Assembly: GCA_041476545.1 (NCBI GenBank)
Contig: JBGOTP010000057.1
Location: 1 to 19,095, forward strand
DNA from: JBGOTP01 sp041476545
GTDB lineage: Bacteria; Acidobacteriota; Vicinamibacteria; Vicinamibacterales; CAVVIG01
Direction of reading: 5' to 3'
DNA: 19,095 nt
Within the stretch, counting starts at the first letter, position 1, and every line of letters begins with the position of its first letter. The notes below the pieces were generated by a model, which saw only the letters and a list, made by a program, of their open reading frames with translations, was not told where the DNA came from and searched no databases. Both the position numbers and the translations under genes were made by a program. Positions 1 through 6,950 of this stretch are shown in pieces.

Positions 1-45
1 GCGGGATTTGCGCTGCTGTCTCTGAAGTTCCTCATGTACTTGTAG
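1..45 (+). CDS. C-terminal end of an upstream protein (partial)
   Basis: The first 14 codons of frame 1 are open and end at TAG 43-45, reading AGFALLSLKFLMYL. This hydrophobic, membrane-like tail could be the end of a gene lying mainly outside the window. It is too short to identify. The 73 nt between it and the next start hold a TATAAG at 88-93 without a convincing -35, so the sulfite dehydrogenase could be read from its own weak promoter or by read-through from this gene. The reading frame is the only evidence. Confidence 0.3.
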   Translation, partial: AGFALLSLKFLMYL

Positions 46-118
46 TGGGCAACGAAACAATCCGACTACGCGGAGGGGTCCCTGGTGTATAAGGGTGCGG
101 AGCCAAAGGAGAGAATCC

Positions 119-1363
119 ATGGACGTGAAACAACGCAATCGAAGGGGGTTCCTGAAAAACGGGGCCGCGTTGGCCACCGGTCTGGCCGTGGGAGCCGTAC
201 GGCCCCTAAGCGGCCAGACACCAGGATCAGCGGCGCCCTCCAAGAACATCAACGAGCTCATCGCCTATGGCGAGCGCTCCCGTTTCGTGACTTCAATGCG
301 CGTGCCCGTGGCCGAGAGAATGTCGCCCGATATGTTCGGGCTGACGTTTCACGTGCTGACTCCGCTTCAGGATTCGGTCGGGATTATCACGCCATCCTCG
401 CTCTTCTATACGGCGACCCACCGTGGTGCCTTTGTTCCGGACATCGATCCCCGTGAGCATCGTCTGATGATTCACGGCATGGTGGACCGGCCGCTGACGT
501 TCACTGTGGACGAATTGAAGCGCCTCCCGTACGTCTCCCGTATTCACTTCGTCGAGTGCCTGGGAAACCGTGCGCAAGCCAGGCACAAGACCGTCCAGGA
601 GTCGCACGGATTGACCAGTTGCGCCGAATGGACCGGCGTGCCGCTGTCTTTGCTGCTCAAGGAGGCCGGCGTACAAAACGCGGCGTCCTGGATCGTTGCG
701 GAGGGAGCGGAGGAAGTGAAGGGCGCGTCGAGCATTCCGCTCGCGAAGGCCATGGACGACTGTCTGGTGTGCTACGGCATGAACGGCGAGCCTATCCGCC
801 CTCAGCAGGGCTTTCCACTGCGGCTGATGGTGCCGGGCTTTGAAGGCATTTATCAGATCAAGTATTTGAGGCGGATCAAGGTGGTGGACCGCTACTACAT
901 GACCTATGACGACTACGGGCACATCAATCCGGACCCGAAAGTAGCCGCGTTGACTCACCAGATTGGACCGAAATCGGTTATCACATTTCCTTCCGGGGGA
1001 CAGCAGCTGCCCGGCCGGGGATTCTACGAGATCACTGGCTTGGCCTGGTCCGGTGCGGGCGCCATTCGCCGGGCTGAGATATCCACCGACGGGGGCCAGA
1101 GCTGGAAGGACGCCGAGCTTCGGTCGCCAGCCTATCCAATGGCGCATACCCGGTTTGGCTTCCACTGGAACTGGGATGGAAAAGAGTCCGTGCTCATGTC
1201 GCGCTGCACCGATGACCTGGGCACGCGTCAACCAACGCGCGCTGAGGCCGCGCAATACTGGAATCGGCCCGCGGACGACAGATTCCGGATCCAAGGCGCC
1301 GACAACGGTGTTCAACCGTGGAGGGTGGCGAGCGATGGGAGCGTTCACAATGGGCTTGCGTAG
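119..1363 (+). CDS. soxC: SoxC-like molybdenum sulfite dehydrogenase, Tat-exported
   Basis: A 414-residue protein of the sulfite oxidase/SoxC family, which oxidises sulfite (or sulfane sulfur in SoxCD) in the periplasm with a molybdopterin cofactor. The ATG at 119 is chosen over the longer ORF from 95 because AAGGAG lies at 107-112 and the protein then opens with a twin-arginine signal (NRRGFLK, residues 7-13, then a hydrophobic stretch). The oxidoreductase molybdopterin domain spans about residues 90-260. The likely molybdenum-ligating Cys is C147 in VECLGN, where the family usually has a C-x-GN context. A Mo-co dimerisation domain follows at about 285-395 (ISTDGGQSW). The end overlaps the downstream cytochrome start, as expected for an enzyme and its electron acceptor. 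A SorA-type sulfite dehydrogenase is the main alternative; the soxC symbol is tentative because no other sox gene is visible. Confidence 0.88.
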   Translation: MDVKQRNRRGFLKNGAALATGLAVGAVRPLSGQTPGSAAPSKNINELIAYGERSRFVTSMRVPVAERMSPDMFGLTFHVLTPLQDSVGIITPSSLFYTATHRGAFVPDIDPREHRLMIHGMVDRPLTFTVDELKRLPYVSRIHFVECLGNRAQARHKTVQESHGLTSCAEWTGVPLSLLLKEAGVQNAASWIVAEGAEEVKGASSIPLAKAMDDCLVCYGMNGEPIRPQQGFPLRLMVPGFEGIYQIKYLRRIKVVDRYYMTYDDYGHINPDPKVAALTHQIGPKSVITFPSGGQQLPGRGFYEITGLAWSGAGAIRRAEISTDGGQSWKDAELRSPAYPMAHTRFGFHWNWDGKESVLMSRCTDDLGTRQPTRAEAAQYWNRPADDRFRIQGADNGVQPWRVASDGSVHNGLA

Positions 1364-2009
1364 GTTTCTCCCCGGTGTGATCCTCGGTGTGATGGTCCTG
1401 GGGATGTGCCAGATTGGGTCGGCACAATCACCCACCTACGGGTTGGGGAGGACTCCCACCGCGGAAGAAATCCGTGCCTGGGACATCGCGATCAGTCCCA
1501 CGGGAAAAGAACTCCCGCCGGGACGCGGAACCGCCAAGGAAGGTGCGCAGCTCTACGTACAAAAGGGGTGCGCGGGATGTCACGGGCGAACAGGCTCGGG
1601 CGGCCGTGCTCCCACTTTGATAAACAGCAAAATCACTGCCGCCAATTCCGCGTCTTCGTTGCCCCCTGGGCCCCCTGGGCCTCCTGCGTCTTCGATGCCC
1701 GCGATGGCATCGATGCCGTGTCTCGCGCCGTGTGTGAACGACAACAACGTCATGGCGCTTCACTCACCCTTCGCGGCGACGATCTGGGATTACATCAACC
1801 GCGGCATGCCGATCGGCAAGGAGGGGACGCTCAGCGCCAATGAGGTGTACGCGCTGACCGCGTTCCTGCTCTACAAGAACAACGTCATCCAGGAGGACGA
1901 GGTACTCGACGCGCAGAGTCTGCCGAAGGTCAAGATGCCGAATCGCGATGGATTCGCGCTCCCTGCGGAGTGGAAGCACGGGACGCCAAGGCTTCAGGGT
2001 TACCCCTGA
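1350..2009 (+). CDS. Exported monohaem cytochrome c, SoxD-like
   Basis: A 219-residue c-type cytochrome, probably the electron acceptor of the preceding dehydrogenase. Residues 1-25 form a signal peptide (GLRRF, a hydrophobic core, cleavage near GSA-Q). The haem-binding motif CAGCH is at residues 74-78, and M153 in RGMP is the likely distal haem ligand. The stretch from DYINRGMP through EVYALTAFLL to MPNRDGF resembles SoxD-type cytochromes. The ATG at 1350 has GGGAG at 1337-1341; an in-frame ATG at 1335 is possible. Either start overlaps the soxC end, which suggests translational coupling. Oddly, residues 104-128 contain a Pro-Gly run (PPGPPGPP), a Met/Ala/Ser stretch and two extra cysteines (C124, C128). 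Only one haem site is present, whereas some SoxD proteins have two. Confidence 0.82.
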   Translation: MGLRRFLPGVILGVMVLGMCQIGSAQSPTYGLGRTPTAEEIRAWDIAISPTGKELPPGRGTAKEGAQLYVQKGCAGCHGRTGSGGRAPTLINSKITAANSASSLPPGPPGPPASSMPAMASMPCLAPCVNDNNVMALHSPFAATIWDYINRGMPIGKEGTLSANEVYALTAFLLYKNNVIQEDEVLDAQSLPKVKMPNRDGFALPAEWKHGTPRLQGYP

Positions 2010-2021
2010 ACAGGCTCGATC

Positions 2022-2759
2022 ATGTTCCTTCCGGTTTCCCATCATCTGGTGCGCCTTGGCTCTCGCGCGACCGTGCTCCAGGCTGTGGTGACGCACGGCA
2101 AATGGCAACGCATCGTGCGTATCGCGCGCCAGCACGGACTGTTTCCCGCCGCGCACGACCTCGGCCTGAGAGCGATCAACACGGTGGTCGTTTTCAAGAT
2201 CCTCAGGTGCGTGGCCATCGATCGGGTCAATCCGGCGTTTACCGGATGCCCAGCGGGTTACACACCAATGTTCCTGACGCCCGCCATGATCCGGGACATG
2301 GCCAAGAATCCGGATAACCGCCTCAGGGAGCGCGTTGTCGAAGAAGCGTTGGCGAAGGGCGATGAATGTTTTGGGATCTTCAAGGGCCCGGAGCTGGCCT
2401 CGTATGGTTGGTATTCACGGAAGCCGACGACGATCGAGCCGGGGCTCGTGCTGCATTTTGATGAACACTGCGCATACATGTACAAAGGGTACACGCACCC
2501 ACGACATCGCGGCCTTCGGCTGCATGCGATAGGCATGACGTTGGCATTGGGTCACTATCTATCCGCGGGGCGCAAGGGGTTGGTTTCGTGGGTCGAGTCC
2601 GACAACTTCGACTCGTTGAAGTCCTGCTTCAGAATGGGCTACGTCGAGTTCGGCTCGATCTACGTCGCGAAAGTATTTGGACGTTTTTTTGCGTATGCCA
2701 GCCGCGGGTGCAAGGCGCACGACTTCTCGATAGGCCGCCCCGCCCAGCGTGACGCGTGA
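2022..2759 (+). CDS. GNAT-family N-acetyltransferase-like protein
   Basis: A 245-residue protein. The C-terminal half looks like a GNAT acetyltransferase fold: the HPRHRGLRLHAIG segment (159-171) matches the acetyl-CoA pyrophosphate-binding motif A region, and SWVESDNFDSLKSCFRMGY (189-207) matches motif B, where an Asn, a Ser and a 'GY' normally occur. The N-terminal about 80 residues are not recognisable to me; they have a basic/hydrophobic stretch at 45-65 but no clear signal peptide. The gene starts 12 nt after the cytochrome stop with no strong Shine-Dalgarno, so it may depend on read-through. The substrate is unknown. Similar GNAT proteins occur near cell-surface or secondary-metabolite genes, but nothing here shows a link to sulfite oxidation. 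Confidence 0.65.
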   Translation: MFLPVSHHLVRLGSRATVLQAVVTHGKWQRIVRIARQHGLFPAAHDLGLRAINTVVVFKILRCVAIDRVNPAFTGCPAGYTPMFLTPAMIRDMAKNPDNRLRERVVEEALAKGDECFGIFKGPELASYGWYSRKPTTIEPGLVLHFDEHCAYMYKGYTHPRHRGLRLHAIGMTLALGHYLSAGRKGLVSWVESDNFDSLKSCFRMGYVEFGSIYVAKVFGRFFAYASRGCKAHDFSIGRPAQRDA

Positions 2760-2764
2760 AGAGA

Positions 2765-2794
2765 CGCATGCGAAGGTCCTCGAAGGTGCGTGCG
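2765..2794. repeat. Imperfect inverted repeat between two genes
   Basis: CGCATGC (2765-2771) can pair with GCGTGCG (2788-2794) through seven pairs including one G-T wobble. The 16-nt loop holds a short direct repeat (GAAGGT twice). No T-tract follows, so this is a weak candidate for a transcript-end or processing structure. A TACAAT at 2796-2801 just downstream could be a -10 element for the next gene, but no -35 match is seen. Confidence 0.25.
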
Positions 2795-2839
2795 GTACAA
2801 TCTCGATGTCGCGATTGAGGCGCCCATGGACCTGACTCG

Positions 2840-3967
2840 GTGAGTGCAACAGCTCCCATTTCCTCAGACGTCATCATCGTCGGCGCTGGCCTGGCGGGTA
2901 CCGCCACGGCGATCCTCCTCTCCCGGCAAGGCATACGCGTCACCCTTATCGATCGATGGGCCACGTATCCCGCCTGCTTCAAGGCCGAGAAGCTCGAGCC
3001 CGACCAGATCGAGTTGCTCCGCAAGTTCGATCTCCTGTCGGCGTTGACGCCGGGAGCAGGACACATCCGCGTGATCCTCATAGCGGAAGGTGGGCGCATC
3101 TTGCACGCTCAGCGGCGCGAGCAGTTCGGGATTCTCTATCAGGACATGGTCAACCCGCTGCGCGCGCGGCTCGGCCGCGACGTGAACTTCAAGATTGGTC
3201 GGGTACAGGACATCGTGACCAGTGCCGACGTGCAGCGCGTGACGCTGGTCGGCGGTGACGAATGCACGGCCCGTCTTGTGGTGCTCGCATGTGGTGTGAG
3301 CACGCTCCAGGCGCGTCTCGGCTTGGCCAAACACGTGATCCAGAAAGATCAATCGCTGGCCTTCGGCTTCACCATCGCTCGAACCGACGGACAACCGTTT
3401 CCATTCGACGCCCTCACATACTATCCGACCGGCTGTGCAGAGCGAGTGGCGTTCCTCACCTTGTTCCTGGTCGGCACCACGATGCGCGCCAACCTCTTCG
3501 TGTACTGGGCTCCTGGCGAAACGCATGCGACGAACTTCGCGCGTGAACCGCGCCGCGAACTGTCCCGTATCCTGCCGAAGCTGACGCGGGCCATCGGCGA
3601 CTTCGATGTCGTCACCAACGTCGAGTCCTCACGCATCGACTTGTATCAGATGGACGGCTATCGACAGCCCGGTCTGGTCCTCATGGCGGACGCGTTTCAA
3701 GGTGTGTGCCCCACCACGGGCACCGGCATCAGCCGCGTGCTGACCGATGTCGACGTCCTGTGCCACGAGTGCGTGCCGCACTGGCTCTCGACCCCAGGCA
3801 TGAGTGCTGAGAAGATCGGCAGTTTTTACGACAACGTCCGCAAACGAGAGACCGACGAGCACTCGCTCGTCGGTGCCTGGGGAAACCGTCAAATGGCGGT
3901 CAACGGCGGGCTTCCGTGGATGGCCCGGCGGCTGCAGCGACGATGGCGAAAGAGATTCGCCGGTTGA
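2840..3967 (+). CDS. FAD-dependent oxidoreductase (UbiH/PHBH-type flavoprotein)
   Basis: A 375-residue flavoprotein of the group that includes aromatic hydroxylases and geranylgeranyl reductases. The N-terminal dinucleotide-binding motif GAGLAG is at residues 15-20, followed by an acidic strand end (LIDRW, 37-41). The second FAD-contact region, normally GD-(A)-x-H/P, appears at 281-297 as LMADAFQGVCPTTGTGI. The start is GTG 2840; there is no in-frame ATG upstream and no clear Shine-Dalgarno. The C-terminus is basic (RRLQRRWRKR). The gene follows the GNAT gene by 80 nt and meets the haloperoxidase gene convergently, with 70 nt between them and no obvious intrinsic terminator. The substrate cannot be told from sequence; hydroxylation or halogenation of an aromatic or polyene, or reduction of a double bond, are all possible. 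Confidence 0.78.
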   Translation: MSATAPISSDVIIVGAGLAGTATAILLSRQGIRVTLIDRWATYPACFKAEKLEPDQIELLRKFDLLSALTPGAGHIRVILIAEGGRILHAQRREQFGILYQDMVNPLRARLGRDVNFKIGRVQDIVTSADVQRVTLVGGDECTARLVVLACGVSTLQARLGLAKHVIQKDQSLAFGFTIARTDGQPFPFDALTYYPTGCAERVAFLTLFLVGTTMRANLFVYWAPGETHATNFAREPRRELSRILPKLTRAIGDFDVVTNVESSRIDLYQMDGYRQPGLVLMADAFQGVCPTTGTGISRVLTDVDVLCHECVPHWLSTPGMSAEKIGSFYDNVRKRETDEHSLVGAWGNRQMAVNGGLPWMARRLQRRWRKRFAG

Positions 3968-4037
3968 CGCCGGACGCCATCCGCGCGACCTTCGAGCGGC
4001 TCGGCAATCGTCGCCGATTCTCCAGAGGGCATCCCAG

Positions 4038-5609
4038 CTAGCGTTCGTCGCCCCGCGCGAGCTGGAACACGTGGCCCACGACATAGTCGCCGACGCGCCG
4101 GCCCTGCGCGATGCCATCGTTCTTGTCGAACGCGAAATGGATCCCGAGATAGATGCGGCTCTGGCCATTCTCTTCCTCGGCCTGCGACAGGGTCTGAAAC
4201 GTGCGCGGGATGAGCGGCCGCACGAGCCCGTTGTGGTCCAGCGTGACGCCGTTGTACTCATCGGACACGAACGTAAACGCAATGTCGTCCGTTCCATAGA
4301 AGCGACGCAACACCTGGAACACCGCGCCACCAAATCCGGCGTGCCCGGACGTGTAGGCGGGGAACGGCGGTGTGAAGTCGGGGCCGTTGAGATTGCTCGC
4401 CGGCGCGCCGAGTGGCGTGAAGGTCGGATCGCCCGTCGTCAACGGATTGCCGTCGCCGAGACCGGTCGGGCCAGTGCCCGGATCGGACTCGCGAATGGCG
4501 GTGATGGGACGCCAGAAGTTGTAGTGGTACTTCGACTCCCACACGGCGATGGCGGCATCGGCCATCGCGACGTTGGAGAGGGCCAGGAGCCGGGTGAACT
4601 CGACGACATTCGACGAGCCCATCTGGTCAAAGATGTGCACCACGATCTGGTTGTACATCCGCGGCGGCGCGCACAGGCTGGGTGTGCCGTCGTAGGCCCA
4701 ATACGTGGCCGCGATGGTCTGGTCTTCGGTGCGTTCGGTCGGCGTCACAATGCCGTCACCGCCCAGTCGTTTCACTTCGTCGTACGCCTCGGCGTATTCT
4801 TCGCTGCCGAGGTCGGGTGGAGGCGGGACTCGGAACCGGACGGCGGAGGGGATGACAAACGGCCGCACGCGGCCCCAATAGGCACCCAACGCGATCGGGA
4901 TCTGGCTGATCGGATCCTGCCGCCACTGTCCCGGCGCGTCGCCGGTGATGAAATCGGTGCCGATGCGCGGCTCCGTATACAGGGAACCGTCATGGGCCCG
5001 GAGCGCGAGAATCAGAGCCGCGGCTCGCTGCCCAAGGCGAATCCCCTGCGCTTTCGCCGGTCCATCCCGGATGACGGCAAGATCGTCGGCGAGCACCGCA
5101 TCCCCGACGGGCGCCTGCGAGGGATACAGCGCGACCAGGGTGTCGTGCGCCGCCTGCGCCACGGCCGCTTCCATCGACGTGCCCCTGGGCGCGCGGGGAA
5201 GATCGGTGTAGCCGCGGTACTCGCCGCCGATGGCGTTGACCGCATCGAAGACGGCGATGTGCACGATAGCCATCGCGCGGCTTGAACGGGCGGGCCCGAA
5301 CTGCTCACCAAAGATCCGATGTTCCGTGGGCCCGGGCCGCGTGTGATCGAGGCCCGACATGTCCACGGCCATGCGGTTCCAGTGATGGGCCATGGCCATC
5401 GCGTTCTGCGGAGTGGTCGACGGCCGGCGTCGGAACTCCTCGCGGTGCCTCGTCTCGACATCGCGATTGGGATGGTAGTTCGAACCCCACGGGTCCGATC
5501 GTGCGCCGTCACGGCTCTGCGCCTGGACGACCCAGAGCAGTCCGATCAGGCCGATGGAAATGCACGCGAGGAATCGATTGGCGTTCTTCCAGTACAGCAT
5601 CAGGTTCAT
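4038..5609 (-). CDS. Exported vanadium-dependent haloperoxidase
   Basis: A 523-residue protein of the vanadium haloperoxidase/acid phosphatase (PAP2) superfamily, which binds vanadate and uses hydrogen peroxide to oxidise halides. All three vanadate-binding segments are visible: K360-x6-R367-P (in ESKYHYNFWRP), the TSGH box at 420-423 (usually PSGH) with H423 as the acid-base residue, and S484-R485-x5-H491-x3-D495, with H491 the expected vanadium ligand. Residues 1-30 form a signal peptide ending VVQA-Q, so it acts in the periplasm or outside. GGAAGAGG lies just upstream of the ATG. It starts 12 nt after the mtaB stop, so it may be the last gene of a purD-mtaB transcript although its function is unrelated. 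Halide preference (Cl, Br, I) is not predictable here, and phosphatase activity is an alternative. Confidence 0.88.
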   Translation of the reverse strand: MNLMLYWKNANRFLACISIGLIGLLWVVQAQSRDGARSDPWGSNYHPNRDVETRHREEFRRRPSTTPQNAMAMAHHWNRMAVDMSGLDHTRPGPTEHRIFGEQFGPARSSRAMAIVHIAVFDAVNAIGGEYRGYTDLPRAPRGTSMEAAVAQAAHDTLVALYPSQAPVGDAVLADDLAVIRDGPAKAQGIRLGQRAAALILALRAHDGSLYTEPRIGTDFITGDAPGQWRQDPISQIPIALGAYWGRVRPFVIPSAVRFRVPPPPDLGSEEYAEAYDEVKRLGGDGIVTPTERTEDQTIAATYWAYDGTPSLCAPPRMYNQIVVHIFDQMGSSNVVEFTRLLALSNVAMADAAIAVWESKYHYNFWRPITAIRESDPGTGPTGLGDGNPLTTGDPTFTPLGAPASNLNGPDFTPPFPAYTSGHAGFGGAVFQVLRRFYGTDDIAFTFVSDEYNGVTLDHNGLVRPLIPRTFQTLSQAEEENGQSRIYLGIHFAFDKNDGIAQGRRVGDYVVGHVFQLARGDER

Positions 5610-5621
5610 ACCTCTTCCGAG

Positions 5622-6935
5622 CTAAGTGATTGCGCCTACCAGCGGATCAGCGCCGGTGATCCGCACATCGACCCACTCGTTGCGCGCGCGGCCTGGAGGG
5701 ATCCTCACCTTCAGATAGTTTCCGGTCACCGCGAGCGATCCGTCTTCGAGCGTCAGCGCCCGATGCACCCTCCCGACCTGCGACGCGACAAATCGTCTCG
5801 CCAGCCGCGCCGATATCTCTCTTGCGCGGCGGCCGCGTTCCCGGACGACGAGGCCGGGCACCTTGCCGCTCATTCCCGTAGCCGCCGTTCCCGGTCGATC
5901 TGAATAGGGAAACACGTGGATGTGCGTCAACGGCGACATCTCGAGATACGACGCCAACTGTTCGAAGTCGTCGTCGGTTTCCCCAGGAAATCCGACGATG
6001 ATGTCTGAACCGATAGACGCATGGGGCAGTCGCCGGCGGATATCGTCGACGAGCGCCGCGTACTGGTCGATCGTGTACGGACGCCGCATGGTCGCGAGCA
6101 CGCGATCGCTCGCGTGCTGAAGCGGCAGGTGGAAGTGCGGAGCGAAACAGCCGCTCTCCGCCACCAGCGCGACGATGTCTGGCGTGCAGTCGTTGGGCTC
6201 GAGCGAGCTGATTCGAAGGAGAGGATGCGATGCAGCGTCCAGGCTGCGCAGCAACTCCAGCAGCGACGAACGCGGCGTCAGATCGCGGCCGTACGATCCC
6301 AGGTGTACGCCGGTGAGCGCGACCTCCTTGAACCCCGCCGATGCCACGCGAGCCACCTCGCTGAGCACGTCCTCGACCGGCACGCTTCTCGGTCTGCCGC
6401 GGGTCGTCGGAATGATGCAGTACGAGCAGAGCTCGGCACATCCTGTCTGCACCCGGAGCGTGAAGGCCGTGCGACCCGCAACGCCTGGCTCAATCGTCGC
6501 GCCGCAGCTCCCGTCGCCGTCTCCGAAGCGCCAGGCAGTCGTCGGATCCGGCGGAGACATGTCCGGCTGAAGCCGGACCCCACGTACACCGTCCGCCTGA
6601 AGGCGGACCCCACGTACGAGGGAGTTCAGCTGCGGTTTGTCGTCGTTCGAAACAACACGCGTGACATTCGGCAAACCTCCGACCTCGTCGGGTCTACGCG
6701 TCGCGTAACAGCCGGTCACCACAATGCGCGCGTCAGGATTCCGTCGGGCGACCCGCCGAATTGTCTGCCGAGCGCCCTGATCGGCTGTGGCCGTCACGGA
6801 GCACGTGTTGACGATCACGACGTCCGCTTCTTCGGCGGGCGACGGCGTTGCGCCATTCGCCAGCAGTTCCTCCTCGAAACCGATCGAGTCGGCCTGGTTC
6901 ACGCGGCAGCCGAACGTGATCACGGAATATTTCAT
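5622..6935 (-). CDS. mtaB: tRNA t6A37 methylthiotransferase MtaB
   Basis: A 437-residue radical-SAM methylthiotransferase that converts t6A to ms2t6A at position 37 of ANN-decoding tRNAs. The N-terminal UPF0004 domain has the three cysteines for one [4Fe-4S] cluster (C10, C45, C76). The radical-SAM core has CxxxCxxC at C166, C170 and C173 (GCAELCSYC), and a TRAM-like RNA-binding end covers about 385-430. MtaB/YqeV is preferred over MiaB because of the FGCRVNQAD start and TTRGRPRS context. Between the two cluster domains, residues 107-125 are encoded by two tandem hairpin repeats, an in-frame insertion (see repeat entry). The start lies 15 nt downstream of the purD stop, so the two are probably cotranscribed; no strong Shine-Dalgarno is visible. 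Confidence 0.92.
   Translation of the reverse strand: MKYSVITFGCRVNQADSIGFEEELLANGATPSPAEEADVVIVNTCSVTATADQGARQTIRRVARRNPDARIVVTGCYATRRPDEVGGLPNVTRVVSNDDKPQLNSLVRGVRLQADGVRGVRLQPDMSPPDPTTAWRFGDGDGSCGATIEPGVAGRTAFTLRVQTGCAELCSYCIIPTTRGRPRSVPVEDVLSEVARVASAGFKEVALTGVHLGSYGRDLTPRSSLLELLRSLDAASHPLLRISSLEPNDCTPDIVALVAESGCFAPHFHLPLQHASDRVLATMRRPYTIDQYAALVDDIRRRLPHASIGSDIIVGFPGETDDDFEQLASYLEMSPLTHIHVFPYSDRPGTAATGMSGKVPGLVVRERGRRAREISARLARRFVASQVGRVHRALTLEDGSLAVTGNYLKVRIPPGRARNEWVDVRITGADPLVGAIT
6561..6617. repeat. Two tandem REP-like hairpin units inside mtaB
   Basis: Two 27-nt units, 6561-6587 and 6591-6617, are separated by ACC and so have a 30-nt period. Each has a 7-bp stem around TGAA (GTCCGGC-TGAA-GCCGGAC and GTCCGCC-TGAA-GGCGGAC) followed by CCCACGTAC. 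The two units differ at one base pair of the stem and both partners have changed, so pairing is kept. On the minus strand they read VRGVRLQ(A/P)D twice, in frame with mtaB. The element resembles short palindromic repeats scattered in Vicinamibacteria genomes (recalled, not searched). Confidence 0.85.
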
Positions 6936-6950
6936 CGTCAGAATCGAAAA

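Noticed and set aside
293..1435. Minus-strand open frame of 380 codons opposite soxC
   Set aside because: It is antisense to a clear family member and unrelated to any known motif.
4006..4019. AATCG-TCGC-CGATT inverted repeat between convergent genes as a terminator
   Set aside because: The stem has only five pairs and no T-tract on either strand, so it is not a supportable intrinsic terminator.
3943..4041. Small plus-strand ORF (32 codons) overlapping the flavoprotein end
   Set aside because: It starts inside the flavoprotein gene, has no Shine-Dalgarno that stands out, and ends opposite the haloperoxidase stop. A real small protein cannot be excluded but nothing supports it.
3804..5285. 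Long plus-strand open frame (493 codons) opposite the haloperoxidase
   Set aside because: It is antisense to a gene with a full set of active-site motifs, is Arg/Asp/His-rich, and has no recognisable domain. It results from high GC content.
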